Translations under genes and position numbers: made by a program
DNA from: Flavobacterium phycosphaerae
GTDB taxonomy: Bacteria; Bacteroidota; Bacteroidia; Flavobacteriales; Flavobacteriaceae
NCBI RefSeq assembly: GCF_010119235.1
Contig: NZ_JAAATZ010000001.1
Coordinates: 2,696,501-2,760,500 of the forward strand
DNA length: 64,000 nucleotides
Direction: 5' to 3'
Shown: one piece after another, positions 1 through 8,829 of the stretch
How positions within the stretch are numbered: position 1 is the first letter of the stretch
How the letters are laid out: each line of letters starts with the position of its first letter
The notes under the pieces: model-generated
What the model was told of the DNA's origin: nothing
The model's input: the letters and a program-made list of their open reading frames with translations, nothing else
Databases searched by the model: none

Positions 1-1792
1 AAAACGAATCAAAAATGCTCTTTTCTTTTTCTTTCGAAATCCCTACACCGGTATCACTCACTACAAAAGTCATTTGTACACTATTGTCTTCCTTTTTTTG
101 GGCTTCTAGCTTAAATTTGATAAAACCTTCATGAGTAAATTTAACAGCATTACTCAAAATATTTTGAAGAATCTGACTCGTCCGAGCTAGATCACCTTTT
201 ACCATTTGAGGTAAATGCTCTCCTTTTAAAAAACTAAACTCAAGCCCTTTGTCTTTAGCTTGCCGAGCAAAATTATTAGCAATATGTTCTGCAGTAGTAA
301 CAATATCAAATTCGGCAAATTCAAGCTTAATTTCATCTTTTTCAATTTTAGAAAAATCTAAAATATCATTTATCGAGTTTAATAAACTATAGGTGGAATA
401 TTTGATGATTTGACTGTTACTTTTTATCTGTTCAACATCGGTGTCATTACCAATAACTTTTACCGTATTCAAAATAGCATTCAAAGGAGTACGCAATTCG
501 TGACTGATATTAGATAAGAAATAAGATTTTAATTCATTCATTTCCTCAGATTTTTGAAGGGCTTCGGTTTGCAATTCTTCTCGTTCATTTTTTAGATTAC
601 GAATCAAATTAGCCATCGATAGCGAAAGAAAAATCACTTCCAATCCGGTTCCAAGTTTTGAACCATTTTCCGTCCAAAAAGTAAGAGGTAGTATACTGAA
701 ATTTTTAAGAATGAAAACAACAAAACCTGCTATAAGAAAGAAAATACCTGTTGCAAAAAAACGATCAATCTTTTTAGTTTTAATGAAAATAATAGCCTGT
801 GATGCAATGATTAATAATAATAAAATTAGCCCAAATCCATTAACGAGCGGATAAGAATAAGCATGTTCAGGAAGTATAAAAAGTGATACTACCAGTAAAA
901 AGTCTATAGCATATAAAACATAAAAAGCTTTGTCTATGTATTTGTTAATTTCCCAAATCTTTAAATACACTTGAGCATATCGGCCCAAGAAAAAATTAGC
1001 AAAACAGGCAAAAATTACGACCGCATGTATTGAAAACCAACCAGCATCCGGAGTTATAAATTTATAAAAGTAACCATCTATAGCAAATTGAAGCAATCCT
1101 ATGAAAACAACGTAGAAGCTGTAAAAAAGGAAAGTTCTGTCTCTCATGGCAAAATAAAAGAAGAAATACAGAATTGCAGCAATAAGCAGTATTCCATAAA
1201 AAAAGCCAAAAACAAATTGTTCAAATGTTGTTTCTTCTAAAATATCCTCAGACGAATGAAGCACTAATGGCATAGAGAGCTGCTCACCATCACTTTTAAC
1301 ATGCAAATAATATTCTTGCATTTCGTTGGGTGCGAGATTTATTTTAAATATTGTCTTTCTGACTTTATAACTTCTTTGGTTAAACGGAATAGCATCTCCG
1401 CTTATGTATTTGGTTACACTGTTGTCATTTTTTAGGATAAATAATTGTGCAAAGTCAGTTATCGGTCTGGCTGTCTCCAGAAAGTAATTTAATTCATTAG
1501 AGGTTGAATTTTTTAATTTAAAACGTATCCAAATGTTGTGATTGGTAAATCCAAAGTCCATGTTTTCCATTGTCATTGGAGAAAACGTGAAGGCTTTGAT
1601 ATTTCTAATTTGATCCAATGACACATCAACTTTCCCTACATCAACATATTCGGCTTTGCTGTATATGGATGTTACCTTTTCAGGGTTTGAAGATTTTAGT
1701 ATGTATTGGGCAGATATTTTTGGAGATAGAATGAATAAAATTAGTAAGCTAAAGAACGATATCCAATTATTTATAGCAATAGTTTTTCTCAT
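1..1792 (-). CDS. 7TMR-DISM sensor histidine kinase (C-terminus beyond window)
   Basis: Open frame on the minus strand from an ATG at 1792 to the window edge, about 597 residues, so the end of the protein is missing. The order is a signal peptide (about 1-22), an extracellular 7TMR-DISM type 2 sensory domain (about 30-165), a seven-helix membrane region (about 180-395), then a HisKA domain with the phosphoacceptor His near residue 430 in an SHELRTPLNAI motif. An N box (NAVKFTHEG) and the first G box (DTGVGIS) follow before the edge. The family senses an extracellular, often carbohydrate-like, ligand and signals to a response regulator. A receiver domain could follow outside the window. The ligand is unknown. 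Confidence 0.9.
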   Translation of the reverse strand, partial: MRKTIAINNWISFFSLLILFILSPKISAQYILKSSNPEKVTSIYSKAEYVDVGKVDVSLDQIRNIKAFTFSPMTMENMDFGFTNHNIWIRFKLKNSTSNELNYFLETARPITDFAQLFILKNDNSVTKYISGDAIPFNQRSYKVRKTIFKINLAPNEMQEYYLHVKSDGEQLSMPLVLHSSEDILEETTFEQFVFGFFYGILLIAAILYFFFYFAMRDRTFLFYSFYVVFIGLLQFAIDGYFYKFITPDAGWFSIHAVVIFACFANFFLGRYAQVYLKIWEINKYIDKAFYVLYAIDFLLVVSLFILPEHAYSYPLVNGFGLILLLLIIASQAIIFIKTKKIDRFFATGIFFLIAGFVVFILKNFSILPLTFWTENGSKLGTGLEVIFLSLSMANLIRNLKNEREELQTEALQKSEEMNELKSYFLSNISHELRTPLNAILNTVKVIGNDTDVEQIKSNSQIIKYSTYSLLNSINDILDFSKIEKDEIKLEFAEFDIVTTAEHIANNFARQAKDKGLEFSFLKGEHLPQMVKGDLARTSQILQNILSNAVKFTHEGFIKFKLEAQKKEDNSVQMTFVVSDTGVGISKEKEKSIFDSF

Positions 1793-2017
1793 GGGGGCTG
1801 TTTAGACAAAATAAATACGAAAATAGAAGAGGAGTGGTTTAAACAAATCTTAAAATAGTCAAAAGTTAGTATTTAATCGGGAAAAAATAATTTTTTGAAA
1901 GTAAAATCACAACTAACATGATGCCTCTAATTTATTTTTTGAGAACTGTACTACTTTTATTTTTACAGGCTTGATATTCTTTTCATCTTTGTCTTTCAAT
2001 AATTAAATTTTGTCATC

Positions 2018-2587
2018 ATGCAACTCGTCTTTGCTTCTAATAACAAAAATAAAATCAAGGAAATACAACTGTTACTCACTGAATCCATTCAAATTTTAAG
2101 TCTACAAGACATTGGCTGTTCAGCCGATATTCCCGAAACAGCTGATACTATTGAAGGCAATGCCATTTTAAAAGCCAATTACGTTACTGAAAAGTTCGGG
2201 TATAATTGTTTTGCCGATGATTCGGGTTTAGAAGTACAAGCTCTAAACGGTGAGCCCGGTGTATATTCTGCACGTTATGCCGGCGAACAAAAGAACGATA
2301 ATGACAATATGGATAAATTGTTGGAGGCTTTGAAAGATAAAACCAACCGAAAGGCCAATTTCAAAACAGTCATTTGTTTAAATCTAAATGGGAAACAACA
2401 CCTTTTTACCGGAATCATCAACGGTAAAATTATCGAAGAAAAAACAGGAAATAATGGCTTTGGCTACGACCCGGTTTTTGTACCCGAAGGTTACGCTAAA
2501 ACCTTTGCAGAGTTGACCATAACCGAGAAATCAGCCATAAGTCACCGCGGCCTAGCAGTAAAGCAATTAGTTGATTTTTTGAAATAA
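2018..2587 (+). CDS. rdgB: RdgB/HAM1 non-canonical purine NTP pyrophosphatase
   Basis: 189 aa, the usual length for the family. It hydrolyses dITP, ITP and XTP to the monophosphate and pyrophosphate, keeping deaminated purines out of DNA and RNA; cytosolic, Mg-dependent. Visible signatures are the N-terminal SNNKNKIKEI substrate-loop motif (7-16), FADDSGLEV (65-73) followed by the GVYSARYAG segment, GFGYDPVF (147-154) and the C-terminal SHRG (175-178). The gene stands alone, divergent from the sensor kinase. The ATG at 2018 is the natural start because the SNNKNK motif begins only six residues later. Confidence 0.96.
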   Translation: MQLVFASNNKNKIKEIQLLLTESIQILSLQDIGCSADIPETADTIEGNAILKANYVTEKFGYNCFADDSGLEVQALNGEPGVYSARYAGEQKNDNDNMDKLLEALKDKTNRKANFKTVICLNLNGKQHLFTGIINGKIIEEKTGNNGFGYDPVFVPEGYAKTFAELTITEKSAISHRGLAVKQLVDFLK

Positions 2588-2690
2588 AAACCACGTTTCT
2601 CGACTTATCCCTAATCCCTTTCCCAATACCGATTTTGTAACTATTTAATTATCAATACGTAACAAATTAGGGTATATGGTATTTATAGCC

Positions 2691-2698
2691 TACCTTTG
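2691..2698 (+). promoter_or_regulatory. Candidate -7 box of the DEAD-box helicase gene
   Basis: TACCTTTG matches the flavobacterial -7 consensus TAnnTTTG and lies 20 bases before the helicase ATG. It is followed by CACCCAATTTAAAATA, closely resembling the sequence after the rpsF promoter (CGCCCAATTTAAAAT). The -33 box is weak. Confidence 0.5.
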
Positions 2699-2718
2699 CA
2701 CCCAATTTAAAATACAAT

Positions 2719-4632
2719 ATGAATAAATTTGAACAATTAGGTCTGAATGAATCGTTACTGCTGGCGATCAAAGATCTAGGATTTGAGAATCCGTCAGAAG
2801 TGCAAGAAAAAGCGATTCCGGTACTATTGGAACAAAACACTGACTTAGTAGCTTTAGCACAAACAGGAACAGGGAAAACGGCAGCATTTGGTTTTCCGCT
2901 AATTCAAAAATTAGACGCCGAAGACAGAAGTACGCAAGCGTTAATTTTATCCCCAACCCGTGAGCTTTGCTTACAAATCACCAACGAAATTAAACAATAC
3001 TCAAAATATGTAAAGGGTTTACATACAGTGGCAGTTTATGGTGGTGCAAGCATTACAGAACAAGCCCGAGAGGTAAAACGTGGAGCACAAATTATTGTGG
3101 CTACTCCCGGTAGAATGCAAGACATGATTAATCGTGGTCTTGTTAACATTAAAAACATCAATTTCTGTATTCTGGACGAAGCAGACGAAATGTTAAACAT
3201 GGGATTCTATGAAGATATCGTTTCGATATTATCAGACACTCCCGATGAGAAAAACACTTGGTTGTTTTCAGCCACCATGCCTGCAGAGGTAGCACGAATT
3301 GCTAAAAAATTCATGCACGATCCGGCTGAAGTAACCGTAGGAACTAAAAACTCAGGCTCAAAAACAGTATCGCACGAATTTTACTGTGTAAATGCCCGTG
3401 ACCGTTACGAAGCACTGAAAAGATTAGCTGATGCTAATCCGGACATCTTCTCGGTAGTATTCTGTAGAACTAAAAGAGACACGCAAGCTGTAGCCGAAAA
3501 ACTTATTGAAGACGGTTACAATGCAGCGGCTTTACACGGCGATTTATCTCAAGCACAACGTGATGGGGTTATGAAATCGTTCCGTGGACGTCAAATTCAA
3601 ATGTTGGTGGCAACAGACGTTGCGGCTCGTGGAATTGACGTAGATAACATTACTCACGTAGTAAACTATCAGTTGCCGGATGAAATTGAAACCTACAATC
3701 ACCGTTCTGGCCGTACAGGTCGTGCCGGTAAGTTGGGTACTTCTATCGTAATCATCACCAAAAGTGAATTGCGTAAAATCTCGGCTATCGAAAGAATCAT
3801 CCAACAAAAATTCGAAGAGAAAACTATTCCTAGCGGAATTGAAATCTGCGAAATCCAATTATTACACTTAGCCAACAAAATCAAAGATACCGAGGTAGAT
3901 CACGAAATTGACAACTACCTTCCGGCTATCAACGAAGTACTTGACGGTTTATCAAAAGAAGAACTAATCAAGAAAATGGTATCCGTTGAATTCAACCGAT
4001 TCATTGCTTACTACAAAAAGAAACGTGACTTATCTGGTGAAAAAGGAGAAAGAAGCGAAAGAGGTTCGGAACCGAGAGAAATCAGAGCCGGAGACCCTGT
4101 TCGTTACTTTGTAAACATTGGCGCACGCGACGATTTCGATTGGATGCAGTTGAAAGATTTCTTAAAAGAAACGTTAGATTTAGGTCGCGATGACGTATTC
4201 AAAGTGGATGTAAAAGAGGGGTTCTCTTTCTTCAACACTGATGGCGAACATACTGAAAAAGTAATGTCAATACTTAACGGTTTCGATTTAAACGGAAGAC
4301 GTATAAACGTTGAGATTTCTAAAAATGATGGCGGAAGTCGTGAGCGTCGTGACCACAACGGAAGAAGTAGTGGTGGTGAAAGAAGAAGCTCAGGCGGATT
4401 TGGCGGCAGAAGTTCAGCTCCAAGAAGCGGTGGCGGTAGCTTTGGCCCAAGAAAAGAAGGTGGTTTCCGTAGCGACAGAAATTCATCTCCAAGAGAAGGC
4501 GGATTCAAAAAAGAACCGGGTTCTTTTCAAAGAGAAGAAAGAGCCCCAAGACGTTCTTCTGAAGGAAATTCAGAAAGACCGGCCGGACGCTCTTTTGAAG
4601 CAGCCAAAAACAGAAGACCAAGAAGAAGTTAA
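2719..4632 (+). CDS. deaD: DEAD-box ATP-dependent RNA helicase (DeaD/CshA type)
   Basis: 637 aa RNA helicase that unwinds structured RNA in ribosome assembly, mRNA decay or cold adaptation. The helicase core shows a Q motif (about 20-30), Walker A AQTGTGKT (47-54), PTREL, DEAD (153-156), SAT (184-186) and HRSGRTGRAG (328-337). A DbpA-like RNA-binding domain follows (about 465-540). The last 90 or so residues are a low-complexity tail rich in Gly, Ser, Arg and Pro, typical of Bacteroidota members of the family and expected to bind RNA non-specifically. Monocistronic, with its own promoter box and a strong terminator. Confidence 0.95.
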   Translation: MNKFEQLGLNESLLLAIKDLGFENPSEVQEKAIPVLLEQNTDLVALAQTGTGKTAAFGFPLIQKLDAEDRSTQALILSPTRELCLQITNEIKQYSKYVKGLHTVAVYGGASITEQAREVKRGAQIIVATPGRMQDMINRGLVNIKNINFCILDEADEMLNMGFYEDIVSILSDTPDEKNTWLFSATMPAEVARIAKKFMHDPAEVTVGTKNSGSKTVSHEFYCVNARDRYEALKRLADANPDIFSVVFCRTKRDTQAVAEKLIEDGYNAAALHGDLSQAQRDGVMKSFRGRQIQMLVATDVAARGIDVDNITHVVNYQLPDEIETYNHRSGRTGRAGKLGTSIVIITKSELRKISAIERIIQQKFEEKTIPSGIEICEIQLLHLANKIKDTEVDHEIDNYLPAINEVLDGLSKEELIKKMVSVEFNRFIAYYKKKRDLSGEKGERSERGSEPREIRAGDPVRYFVNIGARDDFDWMQLKDFLKETLDLGRDDVFKVDVKEGFSFFNTDGEHTEKVMSILNGFDLNGRRINVEISKNDGGSRERRDHNGRSSGGERRSSGGFGGRSSAPRSGGGSFGPRKEGGFRSDRNSSPREGGFKKEPGSFQREERAPRRSSEGNSERPAGRSFEAAKNRRPRRS

Positions 4633-4654
4633 TACTTCTAATCTATAGCATGCC

Positions 4655-4699
4655 AACTCCGTTTTTACTCACCAAGTGGGATAAAAACGGAGTTTTTTT
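4655..4699 (+). terminator. Rho-independent terminator after deaD
   Basis: A 13-bp stem with arms AACTCCGTTTTTA (4655-4667) and TAAAAACGGAGTT (4682-4694), a 14-nt loop, then a T run to 4699. Confidence 0.9.
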
Positions 4700-4713
4700 A
4701 TTCCCAAATCCCA

Positions 4714-4748
4714 AATTCATAATTCCTAATTCGTAATTCCTAATTCTT
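4714..4748. repeat. Heptameric AATTCNT intergenic repeat (5 units)
   Basis: Five tandem 7-bp units (AATTCAT, AATTCCT, AATTCGT, AATTCCT, AATTCTT) directly downstream of the deaD terminator. Related heptamer arrays lie at 8737-8771 and 11823-11850. Confidence 0.8.
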
Positions 4749-4881
4749 AATTAGAACAATAGAGGTGAAAACCTTGTTTACAAAGGTGTATACTTCATTT
4801 TGTTAATTTTGTTCTAATTCTCTAAACAAACACTAAAATATCTTAAAAGAGTTTCATACTTTTAAACCATCAAAAACTGCC

Positions 4882-5649
4882 ATGAGATATTTTACCGTTT
4901 TACTTTTTATTCTTTTCTCCTTAAGTGCCGCAGCACAAGACAATCCGATTGTTCAAAAGGTTACCGGAACCATCATCAATGACAACTCACTGTTACCCAT
5001 TGCCAATGCCAATGTTATTAATGTCAATAAGGTTAAAGGAGTCGTAACTAACGGTAAAGGTTTTTTTGAATTAGAAGTCAGTGTAAGCGATACGTTGCAC
5101 ATTTCCATTTTAGGCTATCAATCCCTACGCATAAGAGTGACCAATGACTGGTTGAAAAACGGTACAGCCAAAATAATGCTGACCGAAAAAGCCATTGCCC
5201 TAGAAGAAGTTATCGTAAAAAAGTATGATTTAACCGGCTACCTCGAAGTAGATACCAAATTAATTCCCGAAAAAGAAAATTACCGTTACAGCATTTCCGG
5301 GCTGCCACAAGGTTATGAAGCTGGGGAAAGTTCGCCCAACGCTTTTACCCGCGTTTTAGGGTCTATCTTCAATCCCGCCGATGCACTCTATAATTTCTTT
5401 GGCAAAAAACCTAAAGAGCTCAAGAAATTAAAAGCCATGAAAAAGGATGATACCGTGCGCAATCTGTTAGAATCAAAGTTTGACAGAGAAACGATTTCAG
5501 TATTATTAGGCATAGATAAAAAAGAAATTGCTGAAATACTCCAACATTGTAATTACTCCGAATCGTTCATCAAAACCGCCAATGATTTGCAAATCATGGA
5601 CGCTATCAGCGAGTGCTACGAACAGTATAAGGTCTTAAAGAAAAAGTAG
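4882..5649 (+). CDS. Secreted protein with carboxypeptidase-like regulatory domain
   Basis: 255 aa with a Sec signal peptide (1-19, ending SAAAQ). Residues about 26-110 form a CarboxypepD_reg-like beta-sandwich: VTGTIINDNSLLPIANANV, a GVVTNGKGFFEL turn, then a HISILGYQS segment. This is the fold found at the N-terminus of SusC/TonB receptors, but no plug or barrel follows. The rest (about 120-255) is charged and helical with no recognised domain. Likely periplasmic or outer-membrane associated. It touches the downstream DUF2306 gene (TAGTG overlap), so they are probably co-transcribed. Function unknown. Confidence 0.75.
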   Translation: MRYFTVLLFILFSLSAAAQDNPIVQKVTGTIINDNSLLPIANANVINVNKVKGVVTNGKGFFELEVSVSDTLHISILGYQSLRIRVTNDWLKNGTAKIMLTEKAIALEEVIVKKYDLTGYLEVDTKLIPEKENYRYSISGLPQGYEAGESSPNAFTRVLGSIFNPADALYNFFGKKPKELKKLKAMKKDDTVRNLLESKFDRETISVLLGIDKKEIAEILQHCNYSESFIKTANDLQIMDAISECYEQYKVLKKK

Positions 5650-6283
5650 TGTTCGCTTTTTTGAAAGAATATAAAAAAACACTATGGCAACTCTTTTTTG
5701 CATGGTTTTTTATATTGATGTTCAAAATTACTTTAAAATATAGTTCTTTTGACTCAAATGTTGCTTTTCTTCAAATAAAACAGACTGAAGTCAATTCGGT
5801 TTTTCTTTATCTTTTTATTTTTTATGTACATGTCTGCTCGGCTATTTTTTCCTTATTAGCTGGTTTTACACAATTTGACAACCATATTTTAATAACTAAA
5901 AAAGGGATTCATAAAGCCATAGGAAAATGCTATGTCATAGTAGTATTGTTTCTTGCAGCACCTTCCGGTTTCTTTATAGGTTTATTTGCGAATGGGGGGG
6001 TTATGCTAAAATTTCTTTTGTTGCATTGGCTGTTCTTTGGTTTTATTTCACACTAAAAGCTTTTTTAGCTATAAAAAAAGGAAACGTTAATCGGCATAAA
6101 AAGTGGATGCTGCGTAGTTTTGCTTTGGCATTTTCAGCTATAACTTTGCGCTTGTGGAAAGTCATTTTGGTATATTTGTTTCATCCGGCTCCTATGGATG
6201 TGTATCAGGTTATTGCTTGGCTGGGATGGATTCCAAATCTTATTGTGATTGAATATTATATTTTTAAAACTCAAAACCAATGA
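5649..6283 (+). pseudogene. DUF2306 membrane protein, frameshifted in a G7 run
   Basis: One DUF2306 membrane protein is split over two frames. Frame one runs from a GTG at 5649 through LAAPSGFFIGLFANGG and then goes out of frame. The second frame continues with YAKISFVALAVLWFY, NRHKKWMLRSFALAFSA and LRLWK to 6283. The break is at a run of seven G (5994-6000); one extra G restores a single chain of about 211 residues with several membrane helices. The gene is probably intact in the organism (miscalled homopolymer), or phase-variable through the G tract. It overlaps the next gene by four bases (ATGA), consistent with one operon. Confidence 0.85.
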
Positions 6284-7092
6284 AAAAAGCAGTTGTTTTT
6301 TTAGTGTTGTTTTTCTTTTTCTCTTGTAAAAAAGAGAAACCTGAAGTGGTCGATTCTATTGTGAAAGTAGATACTAATCAAGCATTATATGGAAATTGGG
6401 TAGGCGATTTTGTTGTTGTTGAAAGCGATAGTTTAGTTGAAGAAACGGGTTATATGTTTACCAACAAAATAAATCTAGTCATCAAGAAAATTGAAAACAA
6501 TAAGGTTTACGGACAAAGCATAGTAGCTGGTAATTCCAGACCGTTACTGGGCGAGATTACAACGGTCAACGGTAAGCCTGGTTTTATTTTGAAGGAACCG
6601 GGAGACAGAAAGGATGATGGTCGATTTGAGTTTACTTTTTTCAATGATACCATAAAAGGAAAATGGTTGGCAAACGATAAAAAAAAATATCCGGTTTGGG
6701 AACGTGGATTTGTATTAACCAAACAAGTGTTTAGATACAATCCCAAACTAATGCTGCCCGAAGATGGTGATTATATTGATTGGTTCAGCGGAAGAACAGA
6801 CAGTATTGCAGAGCCGGGTGAGGAAGCACTATATAGTGAACTGTACCGCAGTGCCTCAGATGTTATAACCAAGTTGAATGCTTCTACAACTATATTAAAT
6901 GAAAGTGATTTGAAAAACTTAAAGAAGTTAGAACTTGAAATTATCCGCAATACCATTTTTGCCCGACATGGTTATACTTTTAAAAAGAAAAGCTTCCGAC
7001 AGTTTTTTGATCCGGTAGATTGGTATATTCCGGTTACCGATGATATGTCAGGCAAACTGACCTTAATTGAGCAAAAAATATTGTTTTATTAA
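6280..7092 (+). CDS. YARHG-domain lipoprotein
   Basis: 270 aa. The signal peptide ends in a lipobox with Cys at residue 16 (FFFSCKK), so the mature protein should be lipid-anchored. The middle is beta-rich. The C-terminus (about 205-262) contains IRNTIFARHGYTFKK followed by FDPVDWYIP, the signature of the YARHG domain, an extracellular domain of unknown role that often accompanies peptidoglycan- or sugar-related proteins. Overlaps the preceding frameshifted DUF2306 gene by four bases. No enzymatic motif is seen. Confidence 0.85.
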   Translation: MKKAVVFLVLFFFFSCKKEKPEVVDSIVKVDTNQALYGNWVGDFVVVESDSLVEETGYMFTNKINLVIKKIENNKVYGQSIVAGNSRPLLGEITTVNGKPGFILKEPGDRKDDGRFEFTFFNDTIKGKWLANDKKKYPVWERGFVLTKQVFRYNPKLMLPEDGDYIDWFSGRTDSIAEPGEEALYSELYRSASDVITKLNASTTILNESDLKNLKKLELEIIRNTIFARHGYTFKKKSFRQFFDPVDWYIPVTDDMSGKLTLIEQKILFY

Positions 7093-7142
7093 ATCGCTTT
7101 CAAAAATATGCCGAAGATAATTATGATAGTTTTGGACGATAG

Positions 7143-7796
7143 TTATGGCTTTGAATAATAGCGTTCCTCAATTCGTTTAATATCTTTTATCGAATTCTTT
7201 GCCCAAAGCAACCGCTTCTCCAACAATTCCTCTTCACTGAGTTGCCAAGCTACATTCGATTGACGTAGGCGAGTGGTAATATCCTGAATGATAATAGCTG
7301 CAGAAACCGATATATTCAAACTCTCTGTAAAACCTACCATCGGTATTTTCAAAAATCCATCGGCCTGAGCCATTACTTCCGCTGAAAGACCTTCTTTTTC
7401 AGTACCAAAAAATAAGGCACTTTTTTGACTGATGTCAAATTCATGCAACAAACACGAATCATTATGCGGCGTAGTAGCAATGATCTGATACCCTTTACTT
7501 TTAAGCGTTTGAATGCAATCGCCAATGGTGTCAAACTTGTTAATGTCCACCCATTTCTGAGCTCCCATCGCAATTTCCTTGTCAATGTTTTTGCCAAAAC
7601 GTTGCTCGACTATATTAATTTCCTGTATCCCAAAAACTTCACAACTACGCATCACCGCACTGGTATTGTGAAATTGGTACACATCTTCCACAGCAATGGT
7701 AAAATGATTGGTTCGGTTAGCCAGTACGTTGGCAAATCGCTCTTTGCGGTTATCCGTTAAAAATTCTTCAAGGTAAGCAAGATAGTTATGATCCAT
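7143..7796 (-). CDS. TrmH-family tRNA/rRNA 2'-O-methyltransferase
   Basis: About 217 aa SpoU (SPOUT class) RNA ribose methyltransferase, most like tRNA (Gm18) methyltransferase TrmH. Seen: VEDVYQFHNTSAVMRSCEVFG (motif 1, with the N and R of the active site), LFFGTEKEGLS (motif 2) and IPMVGFTESLNISVSAAI (motif 3), which build the trefoil-knot SAM site. Starts are possible at 7838, 7808 and 7796. I prefer 7796 (MDHNYLAYL) because a TATTTTTG promoter box sits just upstream of 7808, leaving only a very short leader, and because family members begin at this point. Choice between trmH and rlmB-type naming is uncertain. Confidence 0.88.
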   Translation of the reverse strand: MDHNYLAYLEEFLTDNRKERFANVLANRTNHFTIAVEDVYQFHNTSAVMRSCEVFGIQEINIVEQRFGKNIDKEIAMGAQKWVDINKFDTIGDCIQTLKSKGYQIIATTPHNDSCLLHEFDISQKSALFFGTEKEGLSAEVMAQADGFLKIPMVGFTESLNISVSAAIIIQDITTRLRQSNVAWQLSEEELLEKRLLWAKNSIKDIKRIEERYYSKP

Positions 7797-7884
7797 CGCG
7801 GTAGTCATTTTGCCAAAAATACTAATTTGTCTACTCATGAACAAATAGCACTCCGGAAGAAAAGAATACCCTGTTTTTAATTTC

Positions 7885-7939
7885 TCTAGATTGCCTCTAG
7901 ATTGCTTCTAGATTGCCGCTAGATTGCTGCTAGAGTGCC
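7885..7939. repeat. 11-bp tandem repeat (TCTAGATTGCY, 5 units)
   Basis: Five consecutive 11-bp units: four of form (T/G)CTAGATTGC(C/T) and a fifth, GCTAGAGTGCC, diverged at one position. They lie between the divergent trmH and sirtuin genes. Not coding in any convincing frame. Confidence 0.85.
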
Positions 7940-8011
7940 ACAACATTGCGGCAAGACCTTTTCATAGTGCCATAATGGCTATGTATTATCGGGATTATTA
8001 ATCAAAACGGC

Positions 8012-8019
8012 TATTTTTG
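8012..8019 (+). promoter_or_regulatory. Candidate -7 box of the sirtuin gene
   Basis: TATTTTTG matches TAnnTTTG and lies 18 bases before the ATG at 8038. Confidence 0.45.
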
Positions 8020-8037
8020 AAGGTAAAATAAACTGTG

Positions 8038-8733
8038 ATGAAAAAGAAAGTAGTCGTATTAACCGGTGCCGGAATTTCAGCCGAAAGCGGTATCAAAACC
8101 TTTCGTGATGCCGATGGTTTATGGGAAGGTCATGATGTGATGGAGGTAGCCTCTTATGAGGGTTGGCTCAAAAACAAAGCTTTAGTGCTCGACTTTTACA
8201 ACCAAAGAAGAAGACAACTCAAAGAAGTAATCCCCAATAACGGTCATTTGGGGTTAGCCAAATTAGAAAAAGACTTTGAGGTGCACATCGTCACACAAAA
8301 CGTAGACAACCTACACGAGCAGGCGGGGAGTAGTAACGTTTTGCATTTGCATGGCGAGTTGCTGAAGGTGCGCGGCGACTACCCTTTGGCAAAACATATT
8401 TTAGATTGGTCTTCTGATTTGCACATAGGAGATAAAGATATTGATGGGCATCAGTTACGACCCCACATTGTTTGGTTTGGTGAAATGGTACCTGCTTTAG
8501 ACGAAGCGGTAAGTATCACACAACAAGCTGATTATTTAGTAGTAATTGGCACTTCACTTCAGGTATATCCCGCGGCGGGTTTGATGCATTATGCCAATAA
8601 AAATGTTCCGGTTTTTTACATCGACCCCAAGCCGGCCACCATTTACGATTTACAAAATCCGTTAGAAATCATTCCGATGAATGCCACCGATGGTGTGCCT
8701 TTTTTGAAAGAAAAATTGATGTCGTTAAAATGA
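8038..8733 (+). CDS. cobB: NAD-dependent protein deacylase (sirtuin, CobB-like, no zinc cysteines)
   Basis: 231 aa class III sirtuin that removes acyl groups from lysines using NAD. The NAD site GAGISAESGI (10-19) and TFRDADGLW are present, as are TQNVDNLH (86-93) and the catalytic His in LHLHGELLK (His105). Tyr54 and Arg57 form the Y-x-x-R pair that in SIRT5 and CobB favours succinyl or malonyl lysine. The four zinc-binding cysteines of most sirtuins are absent; the segment between the catalytic His and LRPHIVWFGE has no Cys at all. An upstream GTG at 8035 directly precedes the chosen ATG. Confidence 0.9.
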   Translation: MKKKVVVLTGAGISAESGIKTFRDADGLWEGHDVMEVASYEGWLKNKALVLDFYNQRRRQLKEVIPNNGHLGLAKLEKDFEVHIVTQNVDNLHEQAGSSNVLHLHGELLKVRGDYPLAKHILDWSSDLHIGDKDIDGHQLRPHIVWFGEMVPALDEAVSITQQADYLVVIGTSLQVYPAAGLMHYANKNVPVFYIDPKPATIYDLQNPLEIIPMNATDGVPFLKEKLMSLK

Positions 8734-8736
8734 AAA

Positions 8737-8771
8737 AACTCATAACTCATAACTTATAACTTATAACTTAT
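8737..8771. repeat. Heptameric AACTYAT repeat (5 units)
   Basis: Two AACTCAT and three AACTTAT units in tandem, starting three bases after the sirtuin stop codon. Confidence 0.8.
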
Positions 8772-8829
8772 AACTATTTTTGCAGCACAACACGATTCCG
8801 AAATAAATTCAGAATAAACAACACAACTC

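Noticed and set aside
2768-2956. Antisense ORFs within deaD, guaB, ligA and others
   Set aside because: All lie wholly inside strongly conserved genes and show no independent motifs or start signals.
4310-4648. Second-frame ORF in the deaD tail
   Set aside because: Shadow of the Gly/Arg-rich low-complexity tail; the DEAD-box frame is clearly the coding one.
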